Of a DNA stretch of 64,000 nt, positions 36,301 to 48,300 are shown in pieces. The position numbers were made by a program, and so were the translations under genes. The DNA comes from Patiria miniata (Eukaryota; Echinodermata; Asteroidea; Valvatida; Asterinidae). Each line of letters opens with the position of its first letter. Within the stretch, counting starts at the first letter, position 1. Location of the stretch: NCBI RefSeq assembly GCF_015706575.1, contig NW_024037076.1, positions 11,256,777-11,320,776 of the forward strand, in the 5' to 3' direction. The notes under the pieces were generated by a model, which worked only from the letters and a program-made list of their open reading frames with translations, made no database searches and was not told the DNA's origin.

Positions 36301-39300
36301 AGGTGACAGCGGCGCTAACGACACGTTCTATGTTTCACACCGGTGGAGGTTTCCACCAAAGCTACTCTCCGATGGCCGGACGATGTGGCTCAGTTTGGAT
36401 TCTGGCAAGAATTCGGTTTGGAGATTTGTATTGACCGCTTCTAGTGTACCATCAACTTGTAAGCACCGTTGCTTTCTGTTTGCATGTGTGTTTGTGCATT
36501 GTCTGTATTCTTGAAGAGATGAAGCATACCTTTCTTGTAGAGTACCCTCAACATTTTCATGAAGTGACGAATCGACACCCACACATGAGCAAAACAGAGT
36601 TTGGAGAATATCACGTTTAGAGACAATCGATTATTAAATCGAGTTTCGGTGTAATAATTTCACCAAATAGTAAGGAAAACGTATATCTGATGCGACTAGC
36701 CCAATTTTTGAACAACCCTGGAGTATGGAATTAAGGAAATTACATTTGCCGCATAGAAACAAATTTGTGAAAATGCAAGTGTACTAAACAAATTAGGATT
36801 TGTCATTTTGTCAAAACCAAAACCAAATTCAACATCAAATTGCAGTATTATATTATAGCTTTGAAGACTCGTAAAGTATAACCACAGAACTACAGCACTG
36901 TTAGGACACCGTTTCAAGTGTCAAACTGTTGCCGCATTGGGACTTTCCAATTTGAATTTCCGTTTAGTTTATCACAGGACATCAATTTAAAGATGGTCGC
37001 CCCATGTTATTTTTTCTTCCAATGATTTTCAATTGGTATGTTTTTAATTTGCAGAAAACCTCTGCAACATCTAAAAAAGGCTTCGGATTATTGTTACGCA
37101 CCAATAAATTTAATATTAAATATTAAATAAGGATTTGTTCCTCCGATAATTCATTAAAAGCGTGAGTAGTATGTGTGGGGTAAATCAGGCCTTGTTTGAG
37201 GGTCTGTGTGGTGGATCTGTGTGGGGATCCATTTGGTCCACAGAGATTCTCAAACACAGATCCTCAAACAAGGCCTGATTTATCCCATACATACTACCTG
37301 CATGTTTTTGGGGGTGGATGGGGAAGCAATCTTAAAAATGACTTGTAATAAGCGTGATGTCGCATGTCTTTCTGTATGTCGACCTAAGTTTCTGCTGTAA
37401 AAAGACCAGTTAATGAACGGTATTTGTCTCAGGTACCCGCATTTTGCCCTTCTTCATTATGCCTATAACGGTCCATTCCATGTTCCTTTCTTTATTTTAG
37501 ACACCCTACCATGTTCGTGGCGCAACTTCGACTGCGGTCACTCTGTCTGCATTGATGGCAGTTGGCGATGTGACGGTCAACTGGACTGTTTTGACGACAT
37601 TGATGAACAAAATTGCGGTAGGCCTATGTTAAGCGGAAATCATGTGGGTGTTCTTTTTAATTAAAAAGGTAAATAATATTCAAATCAATGTAGTTCACAA
37701 GGATAAAGTTAATGATAAAAAAGGGAAAATATTTCTGTACCGCCTTGATGGGATGCTAGTCCATCGTAGGTTACTCCCCAGCTAATGCCGGTACCCATTT
37801 ATACTCCTGTGTGGAAAGTGGCAAGGGGGGTGGGGGGGGATGGCTTGCCCGAGGACAAAACATATGGCCAGCAGCTGGATTCACAAATCCTAACCACTAG
37901 GCCACACTCTTCATAAGATAAATGTGAAGTGCGATAAAGAGGAAGATAGGAGAGGAATCGACAGCTTACGAATTGTTTCTTAATTTCCTGATAATTCGCA
38001 ATGAACAGTGAGAATTGATTTTCTAATTAATACACCATGGTGTACCAGCCCAATATGATTTTTGCACTGACTTCTCAATTACTCGTTTTGTCACTTAAAC
38101 CAAAGGTTGTGATAGCTACTAAAGCTCTTGGCAAATGATCAGTACAACAGGGTTTTTATTCAATGGAAGATTGGAAGAAAACTGAATATGTAGTCCACAC
38201 ATCTGTTGATGGACAGCGAGTATTGAAATTATACGCTGCGCAAATGATTCCACAGTCATAGAGAGTTGCTGAATTTGGATTTTCTTACGTACATCCATGG
38301 ATAAAATACGGTTTTTTATGATTTGACCGAGAAAAGTATTTTTCTTAGATGATTCTTTGTGCCCACACTATGACCTTCATATATTTGTCTTCTTTTCCTC
38401 CATAGATAGCTGTGTCGGTCGGTGCTTTTTAGACGGTCCTCGGACCGGAGATTGTTGGTGCGACGCTGCGTGCGAACTGACAGGAGACTGCTGTTCAGAC
38501 TACATTGAGCATTGCCAGGGGGCAATGATCCCAACTACTACCGCTCAACCAGGTCAGAGGCAGTTAGCTAATTGGAGAGGCATTTTAAAGTTATAATCAG
38601 CAAAGATATTGATAAAGAATGGCATATTACGTATGCACATATTGATGCGAATGTCTTAAAAATACAACAGCGCGCGTGCTTTACCTTAAATCAGGCCAAG
38701 TGAACAGGAGGGTGTTTAATAATATGGGGTTAAACTATTCCAGATGGTGTACTGATAGTGTCAACCACGTCCGCATAGAGTGGGTTGATTAAGTGAAGGG
38801 TATACACTACCCAAGCACATGATTACTTAGCACAGCGACTGTGCTGTTTGTCACAAGGCCACTTGTACAAGTGGTCTGTGTGACAATTGTGCAAGGCGTT
38901 TTCTTTCTGAACATGGTTAAACCAATCAACACGGCTGTCCTGCAAACTGAAATTTCTATTACAAATATGTGGTGAAACCACGTATGAAACACGTTTCACT
39001 ACTTTTAGGTCTGCGGTTTTTTTCACATTTCAAATTCTTACAGTGGTTACAGTGTAAAGTTATTTAGTGGCGGGAGTTTTTCAATTTTGTCTTGTGCTTC
39101 ATTCATCCTGTAGCTGTCGATGAATGTAACCCGGACGCGCCGTTGCACAACTGCGACGACAATGCGATCTGCAATGATACCTTCGAAAGCTTCACTTGCA
39201 CCTGTAGACCTGGATATGCAGGAAACGGCGTGTATTGCACAGGTAACTTGAACACCGTGTTTACTTTTCCCAATCGTATGGTTTCTTTGTAAACGAAAAA

Positions 39301-42300
39301 GAATAAATTGCATTCCAACGTACTTGTAATCTGAAGATAGGGTGGTGGATATCAAACTCCAGAAACATTCTGTAATGCAGGCATTGATAAATAACAGTCA
39401 GCGATCAAATCTGATATTTCTAAATTTTTCAACATTTGTACAACATATACATAAATTGTTCCCTTTTTAATTATGTTGGGTACAATTATATTTAATCATG
39501 TTTTAAGATATAACACTGCTACAAACTGACTATTTCTGACTGAATTAACCTGAAGTTAAATATTCGAAAAAAATATTTGATTTTTACGGTCATTCCCAGA
39601 TGTGGAACCGCCCAGCATCACTTGCCCTGCCGACTTCACAGTCTACACGGACTGCAGGAAGAGCTACTCAACGGTCTCCTTGCCCGACGTCCAGTCTGCA
39701 TCCGACAACTCCGGCCAGTATGCCATCAGCATAAACATTGGCGGCTCGATATACGAGGTGGGCGACACCACGACTCTCAGTCTGGGAGCATCACCTCACA
39801 TGGTGCGCTACACCGCTACTGACAATTCCTACGCTGCAGACTGTGATACATACGTGACGGTGGCAGAAGTTTCCGGTAGGTGCAGCTTGATGTGTGCAAT
39901 ATTTCATATCATGTAAAAGGATACAGTAACCAAATGTATAAAAAGGAATTAAAAGGTCTGAGAGCAGTGTTAGAGTTACGAAGACATGAAGGCTTGTAAG
40001 AAGCAATTAATTACCCGGAAAATATGGAATCATTGAGAAAGGAATTTACAAGACCTTCAAGTCAAGTAGCCTGAGTATCACCGTTATACTCGCAGCAAGT
40101 CTCCTGTATAGCGTCTGATATGTCTAGACATGCAAATATAATGCAAGCCACGCGCCAGCCAATCGAAGTCGACTTAACTCAATCGTGACGGCATTTTATT
40201 CCCAAATCAGGACTAAAATGGTTTGATTGTTCAATTCGAATGCAGTGTTTTGTAATACAACAACAGCCGGGCGCGTTTGCACGTAACATGATACAGAGCG
40301 CGTGTCAACGGTTTTTTGGGGTTTTTTTGCTACCCATTGTCTATGACGTGCAACGGGTGAATGACCGAAGACCCAATATCGAAAGCGCTCGCTGATTGGT
40401 CAAAAGGTAGAGCTCAAGAGGCGGTTGTCTTGCCCAATCTGCAAATCTGTTCACATGTAATAGACTGCAAGGCAAGTAGAAGCGTTGGTAATTACCCGGA
40501 AAAGGACAGACAGATTTAATGAGGAAAACCTTTCTCCTAGTGAAGAAAGGGTGTGTCCTACTACCCTGTGAAAATAGTTGTCAGAGTGTACATGTAAACG
40601 TTGTGGTTATTGCATTACAACAGATGGAACATTCTGTGAAGCAACCGGATATCCACCAAACTGCATCTGTACGTCAAACGAAGGGCTCGACTGCACTTGT
40701 TTCTATGGAAACTGCGGCCATGACTGTTCTCGTAAGTTAAAAAAAAAAAGATAAATCATTTCAATCAGAAAAATATTTCAATAGAAAACCTGCAGGAAAG
40801 ATCCAAACCAAAATAATGTTTTGTGGAAAGCTTTTTAAAGTCAGGGTTGCTCCACTGCGAAGGTTTGGGAGAGGACTTTTATTTGTAGATTGAAAAAAAT
40901 GAAGATAGTAGTAAGGTGGTCAGGACGACATCCGTTTTGATCAGAGCTGCTCTGTCATGGCTGACCACTAGACACTCAAGCAAAATTGTACACTTCGCAA
41001 CGAAGGCGTGTTTTTTACATAAAAAAAATTATGCCATGAAGCTCTTTCCTAGGAGCGCTGTGGCCCAACGGTTACAGTGTTCGACTCACTTGCTGTATAT
41101 ATGCGTGAGTTCGAACCCTGACGGGGAACATTGTGATTGTGTTCTTGGGCAAGACACTTTACCACAATTGCCTCTCTCCACCCAGGAGTAGAAATGGATA
41201 CCTGTGAAAATAGAGACCATATTATGCTGATCGCGAGCTGCTGCAAAAACTGGACTAATGGCCTGTTGAGCAGGGGTAATAATTGTATAGCGCTTTGAGA
41301 CCTTTGGTATAAAGTGCTGTGAAAGCATTATTGTTACAGTCGACTCTCGTTATAACAAGGTCGATGGGACTAGCCAAATTACCTCTTTATAACAGGAATG
41401 TTGTTATAAAAGGACAGCGAAACAAAGAAACAAAAAAAGGGAACCTGAGATTTGGGACCTCAGAATTTGCTCTTTATAAGTAGAACCTCTTTATTAAGTG
41501 CTCTTTATAATGAAAGTCGACTGTAAAAGGATAATATCACTCCAGTGCTTTTGAACCTGAAACGTTTAGTTAGCATGAAATAAACCCCAAAAACGTAATA
41601 GAAAGGTACACTTTTTGTACAATTTTACACTAAAGGTCATATAAAGGAATAGGATTCTGGCTATATGTCGCAGATCCGTTCCCACTGTTTTTTAAGTTCC
41701 TGCACTGCCATGGTTATTGTGTTTAATGTTATGTAAACAGAATCCGCTGAGGGAGTTGAATGTACGGGACCAGGCGAACCATATTCAAACTGCACAGATG
41801 TCGATCATTGCGATCCTGGGCACTCCGGGCCACGCTGTGACAGCGGTAAGCTTTATTGTCCAAATCTGATGTTAGGTAGAAAAATAAGAATGACTGTGAA
41901 TATGAACCAATAATTGGGAGTCCTAACAGGCAAATCCATTAGGGTACAATGTTTGCATCCAATCAACCTCTTTCAATTAATAAAATATTTGCCTTTAGTC
42001 ATAACTTCTTCTACCTCCTCTCCATGGATTGGTATGGCTAGTAAAAAAAACAGGCTAGAAAAAAAACAGTCAAACCACATTCGTGCTAACACTGCGGTCA
42101 AATTCCATCAACAGACAAAAGAGGTAACTTGTTGATACAGAAGGACTATCAACCACCTCCAGTCAAAGCATGGCCATATTAAATTCACCAGGGAATTTGT
42201 AACTGTTAAAACAGTCACTTGATTGATTTTGAACACTGTGATGGCGTAGCTAAAATTCTCAGCCAGAGAGGGAGACAGGGTCATCGGTTTTTTCGATGTT

Positions 42301-45300
42301 TATTTTTCAGACAGTAACACTCTGCAGTTTCCTGAAGTGGACAATCGCTGTCTTGCCGACAGACAGTCGTCCGCGCAAATCAGTTGGACGCTTGGCCCCC
42401 CGGGTACTAGCTCCGACGTAACTTGCAGAGATTCCTTGGACGGAGCCACTGTGGGGACTACCGGGGGTGTGTTTGGTGTTGGGATGCACCATGTGGTCTG
42501 CTCCTCGGCAACTAATGCCTTCCCAGACTGCCTGATCTCTTTCAGTGTTTCAGGTAATTTGTCCTTTTTTTTTAGAGCTCATGTCATAACAATATTAATT
42601 CCATCTCCAACTTCCTAAAGTGGATAAGGGCCATCACATTCCTTCAATTTAATAATAGTCAACATTATTATCTTCATTATAATCACGATCAATATGATTG
42701 TCGTGATCTTCTTCATCACCTTGTCATCATTAATATTAATGTTAACATCATCAAAAACTCCGACTTTATACAAATAATGAATGTTTGAGAGTGCAATGGT
42801 AAGAATCATTTCATGAGGTGACAGATGAGGAACATTTCATCTGTCACCGAATGAAATGATTCTTTCCGTTGCACGAACGTGAAACATTCATTATTTGTTT
42901 TATATAACACCTGAATAAATCCTTGTCATCTGATTGGTTGACTTTTAATAGCCAGTTTAATCAGGACAAAACTGTGTAAAAGTTCGACAAGTATGTCATA
43001 TTTATATTAATGCGAACTGTTGGACAGGATCAATTTTTCTCGATTTAAAACAGTGCCACCAGCAGCAGTGGCACCGTGCAATGGAAGTTCTATTCACAGT
43101 GCAATAGAACTTCCATTGCACTGTGCGCCACGCGCGCGCCGTGCGTTGGTTCGAATAATTCAATGACATGTGATAAACGATCCACCAATAAGATGACTGG
43201 GATTTATTCAGGTGTTGTATAAAATGCGACATCATCTCCATCAACCTACCCACCTTTGTCATTGTGATCATCATCATTGCCATCATCCCCGTCTTAACCA
43301 TCACCACTCTCCCCACACCACCATCATCAATTAAAGAACCATCATTGCCCGCACGTCATCAGTATATGCCACGTTAACATTATGATGAGCATAAGTAAGA
43401 TGTGTGGCTTTGCATGGTGGAGATACTAATGAATGAAAGGTTTGCGGAAACATCAAAATACGAATAGTTTCTCAACTAAGAGGATGGTTCTGAAAAGAAC
43501 CAGAGATATACATTTGACGTTCCGGTCAGTATGCCCAGACCATCTTCAAAAGAGTGACAACGGTCAGAGCATACTGACCGGAATGTCGAGTTTAAACCTC
43601 TGCTTTTTTCAGAACCATTTGCTTAGTTGATAAATTATTCGCACATGCGTGTTTTCACAAACCTTTCATTCATAATTATGATGAGCATGTTTGTATTTTT
43701 TTTTTGGTACGAGTTTCAGACAGGTACTCCGCGCAGGTTCCCATTATTACGTGTTAATCTTCTGACTGTCTAAGCACTTGAATCGTTCCAAGTTACTGCA
43801 AAAGACGTAGTTGCTCGAAACTTTTTCAATATTTTTTTTCGATATTCGTTGAAATAATTGCGAGTGTCTAAAACAAGGAAAATAAAGGTTTGGAGATGTT
43901 TGAGAAGAGCAGTTTCCTTGTGATGCGGCAAAGGTACAATCTTGATCATTTGTTCCCGTATAGATTTCCCGTCTCTGACAGTACCGGCAGTCGGTGATCA
44001 GTGCACGGATCCAGGCATGAACACATCTACAGTGACATGGACCGAGGTTCAAGCCATGGACGCTGGTGAAGTCACCATCGATTGCACAGATTCTGGTGAT
44101 GGCGTTGGTGTCGGTATTGCAGGAGGTGTATTTGGTGTAGGGCCACATACCATCACATGCTGTGCTGTCAATGATGTTGGGTGTTCAGAGTCAAAGGACT
44201 TCACGTTCATTGTCATGGGTAAGACAGTGTTCTCCCGAGGGTTTTTTTTTAGGGGTGGGGGGAGGCGGTCTACCCTGCTAAAGGTTTTGCGGCCATGCTC
44301 AGGTTTTGCTACCGTACTCGAAAGTTGTATTATTACAATACAATGTATGTTCATTATGATTTCACTGAAAGCAAAAACTACCTAACTTCATGCATTCCTA
44401 ATTTTTGGGCCGCAAAAAGCATGGAAAGATATGTCTTGACGTGAGAGTTCCCTCAAAGTTGCGCCTCGTGGCACTCTCGCTAATTTATTTCCCGAAGCGA
44501 ACACTGAGATCAAATTAAAACACGCTAAATGTAAAAGCACAGTACAGGGTGAGTAAAAAAAAACGTCGGGACCATTGTTTAAGTGAAGTTCTACATGTAA
44601 CACTTTCAAAATATACATGATTTAAAAGCCCAATTCATAAGCCTTCTTTTAGTACAAGAATCATTCAAATCTGTCATGTACTTTTTAAGTTACAAAATTT
44701 TAAACACAACCACCGTTTTAAAGTTCTGTCAACGGATCACAAAACGGTAAATGTTCTTTCAGCAAAAAAAGGAAACAAACCACCTAGGGATGTGTGTGAA
44801 TTGTTTTTGTGTTGCTCCGTGGACAAAACTTAAAAACGGTGGTTGTGTTTAAAATTCCGTAACTGGAAAAATACATAAGTGATTCCAATGATTCTTGTAC
44901 TAAAAGAATGCTTAAGACGTGGGCTTTAATATCCTAGATTTTGAAAGTGCTACATGCAGAACTTTACTAGAATAATAGTCGCGACATTTTGGGTTTCGCT
45001 TTTTTTTTTACTCAGCCTGTAGTTACGATAGCACCTTCCAGTCAGTCTCTTCTCTTGAAACAAGTGCAGAACATCAATACAATGTATAGCCTCGCACCGA
45101 ATCTGATGCTAGAGCTTAGGCCACTAGTTCTGCCCTGAACTGAGTTAGAATTTTGGAGAGATCTTTTAGTTATTCCAATTCATCTGAAAATAAACTTTGA
45201 TTGTAAAAGATATTTTTTTCACACATTGATAAGTACCAAGTTTTAAAATGTGTTGTTTTGAGAATTTATTTTAGATGGATCAAATCGCTTCACAATCAGT

Positions 45301-48300
45301 ACCCCTGTATTCAGCACTTGGCGATCTGCGCGATCTGATCTCGATCAACAAAGGCACTCGGTTATTCTGCTTAGTGTAAAGAGATAAATATAGTTAAGTG
45401 TCTTGCCCATGGACACAAGCACAATCTAGTGCCGTGGTAAACACGGGTTGTAACATATGGGTTCAAAACCCACATGTTGTGGCAAATGAGTTTGACACTG
45501 GACAATGAGCCAGAGTGTTCCACGCTCTTGAGATAGGACATGTCACTGTGCATTGGGTAGTGATTGTCAAGTTTTTCTTGTTGGTTTTTATAGAGGGCAA
45601 TCTCGTCCCATTTGGAGAAGAAATTGGAGACTCCCTGTTGTCAAGGAAACGGCAAGGGGTAAGTTTTGAGATGCATGTTTAAAACAAAACAAAAAGGAGT
45701 CTGCCCAAATGTATTGATCCGGGTATTAACTTGGACATGATGCTCAGAAAGCACGAAAGTAAAATTAAGGCTTTACAATGCTGTCAGTGTTTCAAGTATA
45801 ACTTTGTTGTACCTGTGTTAAAAGTGTGGTGTTGGTTGACTGCATATAAAAGTTGCGTGTGATTCCTGCAGAAAGTAGCCTGCAATGGCACATGTCAGTA
45901 GGCCATTATAAGAATGTCATCAAACCATCACATATGTGATCTAGCCAGTCACGAGTTAACAGAAATCAAATCAGTCAGGTCACAATATTAGTTAATAGGC
46001 AGAGGAATTCCTTGTCGCAGTTTATGGGCTCACGACTTGTGATAGAATTATGATGACTTGTGAATTTTGATTTGGCATCGGCTCCTTGTGTATTTATCTT
46101 GCAGCCACGCTCAGCAAAGGATCTGATATCACCTACCATCTATCCACCAAACTTCTTTCCCTTCGGCAGCAAGCTTTACGAAAAGCTATACGTGAGTATA
46201 CAAAAGACAATAAGAAACCTGTTGATTTGGGTGCCGACAAGTCAAAGGTCAAGGTCACTATTCATAAAACAAAAGAAATGTTGTCAACGCGATAACTTGA
46301 GAAATGCTTTACTTAGGAACTGAAATTTTGTTTGTGGCTTGTTTTTGATAGTCTCAAGAAGCCTGTTAATTTTGGGACCCACAGGTCGAAGGTCAAACTC
46401 AGTATTGCTAAAACAATACTAATCTTCCATTTTGGTTAGGGACACTGGGATTTGCGCAAGGGGGATTGCGTAAGTCTCACTTGCAGTATTTTAACATCAT
46501 CAATCGCAAGACACCTTTTTTCCCTTGAGTTAACATCCTGGAAAGTCACATATTGATCACGTCGTGACGCGGTACGTTGCACTTCATCATTAATAACATT
46601 CATGTCCTGATCTTTTACCATGCTCAGCTGATTTTGTGCGCTCTTTGATGCTGACTATTGATGCTGAGTTTTTGCAAGAAAGACCCGCTACACATTATTG
46701 ACATTAAAGGGTCCATGTGATTTATTTTTTTAATACTGTCTTTGTAAAACCACCTTTTTTGTCCCTTTTAACCTTATTTCATTTTGATATTTTTTTTTTG
46801 ATCTTATGCTCAAGAGAATTTGCATATTCATAAGCAAAATTGTGAAGTCAATTCAGGCAGAAACCTTAATGCTACATCCATTTCAGCACAAAAATAAATT
46901 GCCAGAATGTGTTATATGTTTTAGAAGTCTTTGTTAATTCGCTGTTGTTGGGTACATGACAGTACACCATTGAGCACATTTTCCAATAAAAAGGGTTTCC
47001 AATGACTGGGTTCACAATTTGAACAGAAAGCCTTGAACAGCACATATTGTCTCCCTGAAACGACATCACAGCAACAGCGCCCTCGTTTGTCTGGAAAAAC
47101 TGGGAAAATTATAACTGTTAAAAGAAATGCGCTTTTCAATAAAATAAATCAAAAAAGAAAGTCAACATACACTTCAGAGGAAGAAAAGATTTCACAGAAT
47201 ATGTTCCCACGGAAAATTCATGACATGGGCTCTTCAACACTACTTCTCGTTTTTATGCTTCAATGTGAATATATACATCCTTTCTTTCTGCAGTTTACTG
47301 ACAATGGAGTGATTGTCCTGTCCAACGACCAAAGCCTTGATAAACGAGCGTTCCCCAGTCCGCGGGGTAAAACTTTCCCCGGTGACAGGGCGATGATAGC
47401 GCCGTTTTGGGCGGACGTCAGAGCTAACGCCTTCACTGCCACAGATAATGTGTTTTGGCAGGTACGTCTCCCACTTATCGTTGTAAATGATTATATTTTG
47501 CTGAATTCAGTTTGCCAAACTGGTTTGTTTTAATTATTGTTTTAATTATATCGTTATAGTTTAATAAAGGGAAATCTTCTACTTGGTACTTGGTTGGTTC
47601 TTCTCCTGTCACAAGGGAGTATGACTAGGAGGCCAGAAACACCGGGCAAACCCCTTCTCTTAGCGATAAGTGTTACTGGGTTCTTTTACGTGCATTGCAT
47701 TACACAACACGCGGGACCTCCGGCTTTACAACCCATCCGAAGGACGAAGCAATAATGGATAAGTGCCTTGCTTACGGGCACAAGTGTCCGGGCCCGGGTT
47801 CGAACCCACGCCTTTGTTTTCCTGGTTCGAACCCACGCCTTTGTTTTCCTCTGAAACACCAAAGCCACAGTCCGGTGCTCTTAACCGCTAGGCCATGACA
47901 TTTCACATGACTGTAGCCGCATTTAAAAATTATTTCTTTAATATATTCACTTCAATCGGTGGATTGCGTAATTTTTTCGAGTTTGAAGGTCTACTGGTAA
48001 AAAGAAATCCTTGTGACATTTTACATCTACAGAGACAAAGTTAAACAGTTGCAGTTTGCGCTCATTAGATCTGAGATACATTTTGTTCGCCTTGTCTAGA
48101 CGTAAATAAACCCATTAATCTGGTCATCCGGCACCAGTGTTTATTTTTTCATACAAGTGGTGGGGCATAGGGACAGAATTGTGCATTTTGTGATAACAGC
48201 ATAAAACTTGGTATGTGAGGTCTTCACACCATGACAACAAAATTTCAGACATGGAGGCATTTCATATCTGACCCCTGGTGACCTTTGAGGGGTCAATAAC

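Noticed and set aside
43379..43690. ATTATGATGAGCAT as a target-site duplication of the 246-bp fold-back
   Set aside because: The left copy is about 35 bp away from the fold-back end, so it is not a direct flank. It may belong to a larger unit.
44049..44354. Minus-strand frames over HYR3 (43747-44148 and 44049-44354)
   Set aside because: They are antisense to a clear HYR exon and lack domain features.
47033..47533. 166-codon frame spanning the NIDO core
   Set aside because: Only 47294-47461 is exon. The acceptor CAG at 47291-47293 and the donor GTACGT at 47462 fit the NIDO domain, and the flanks do not.
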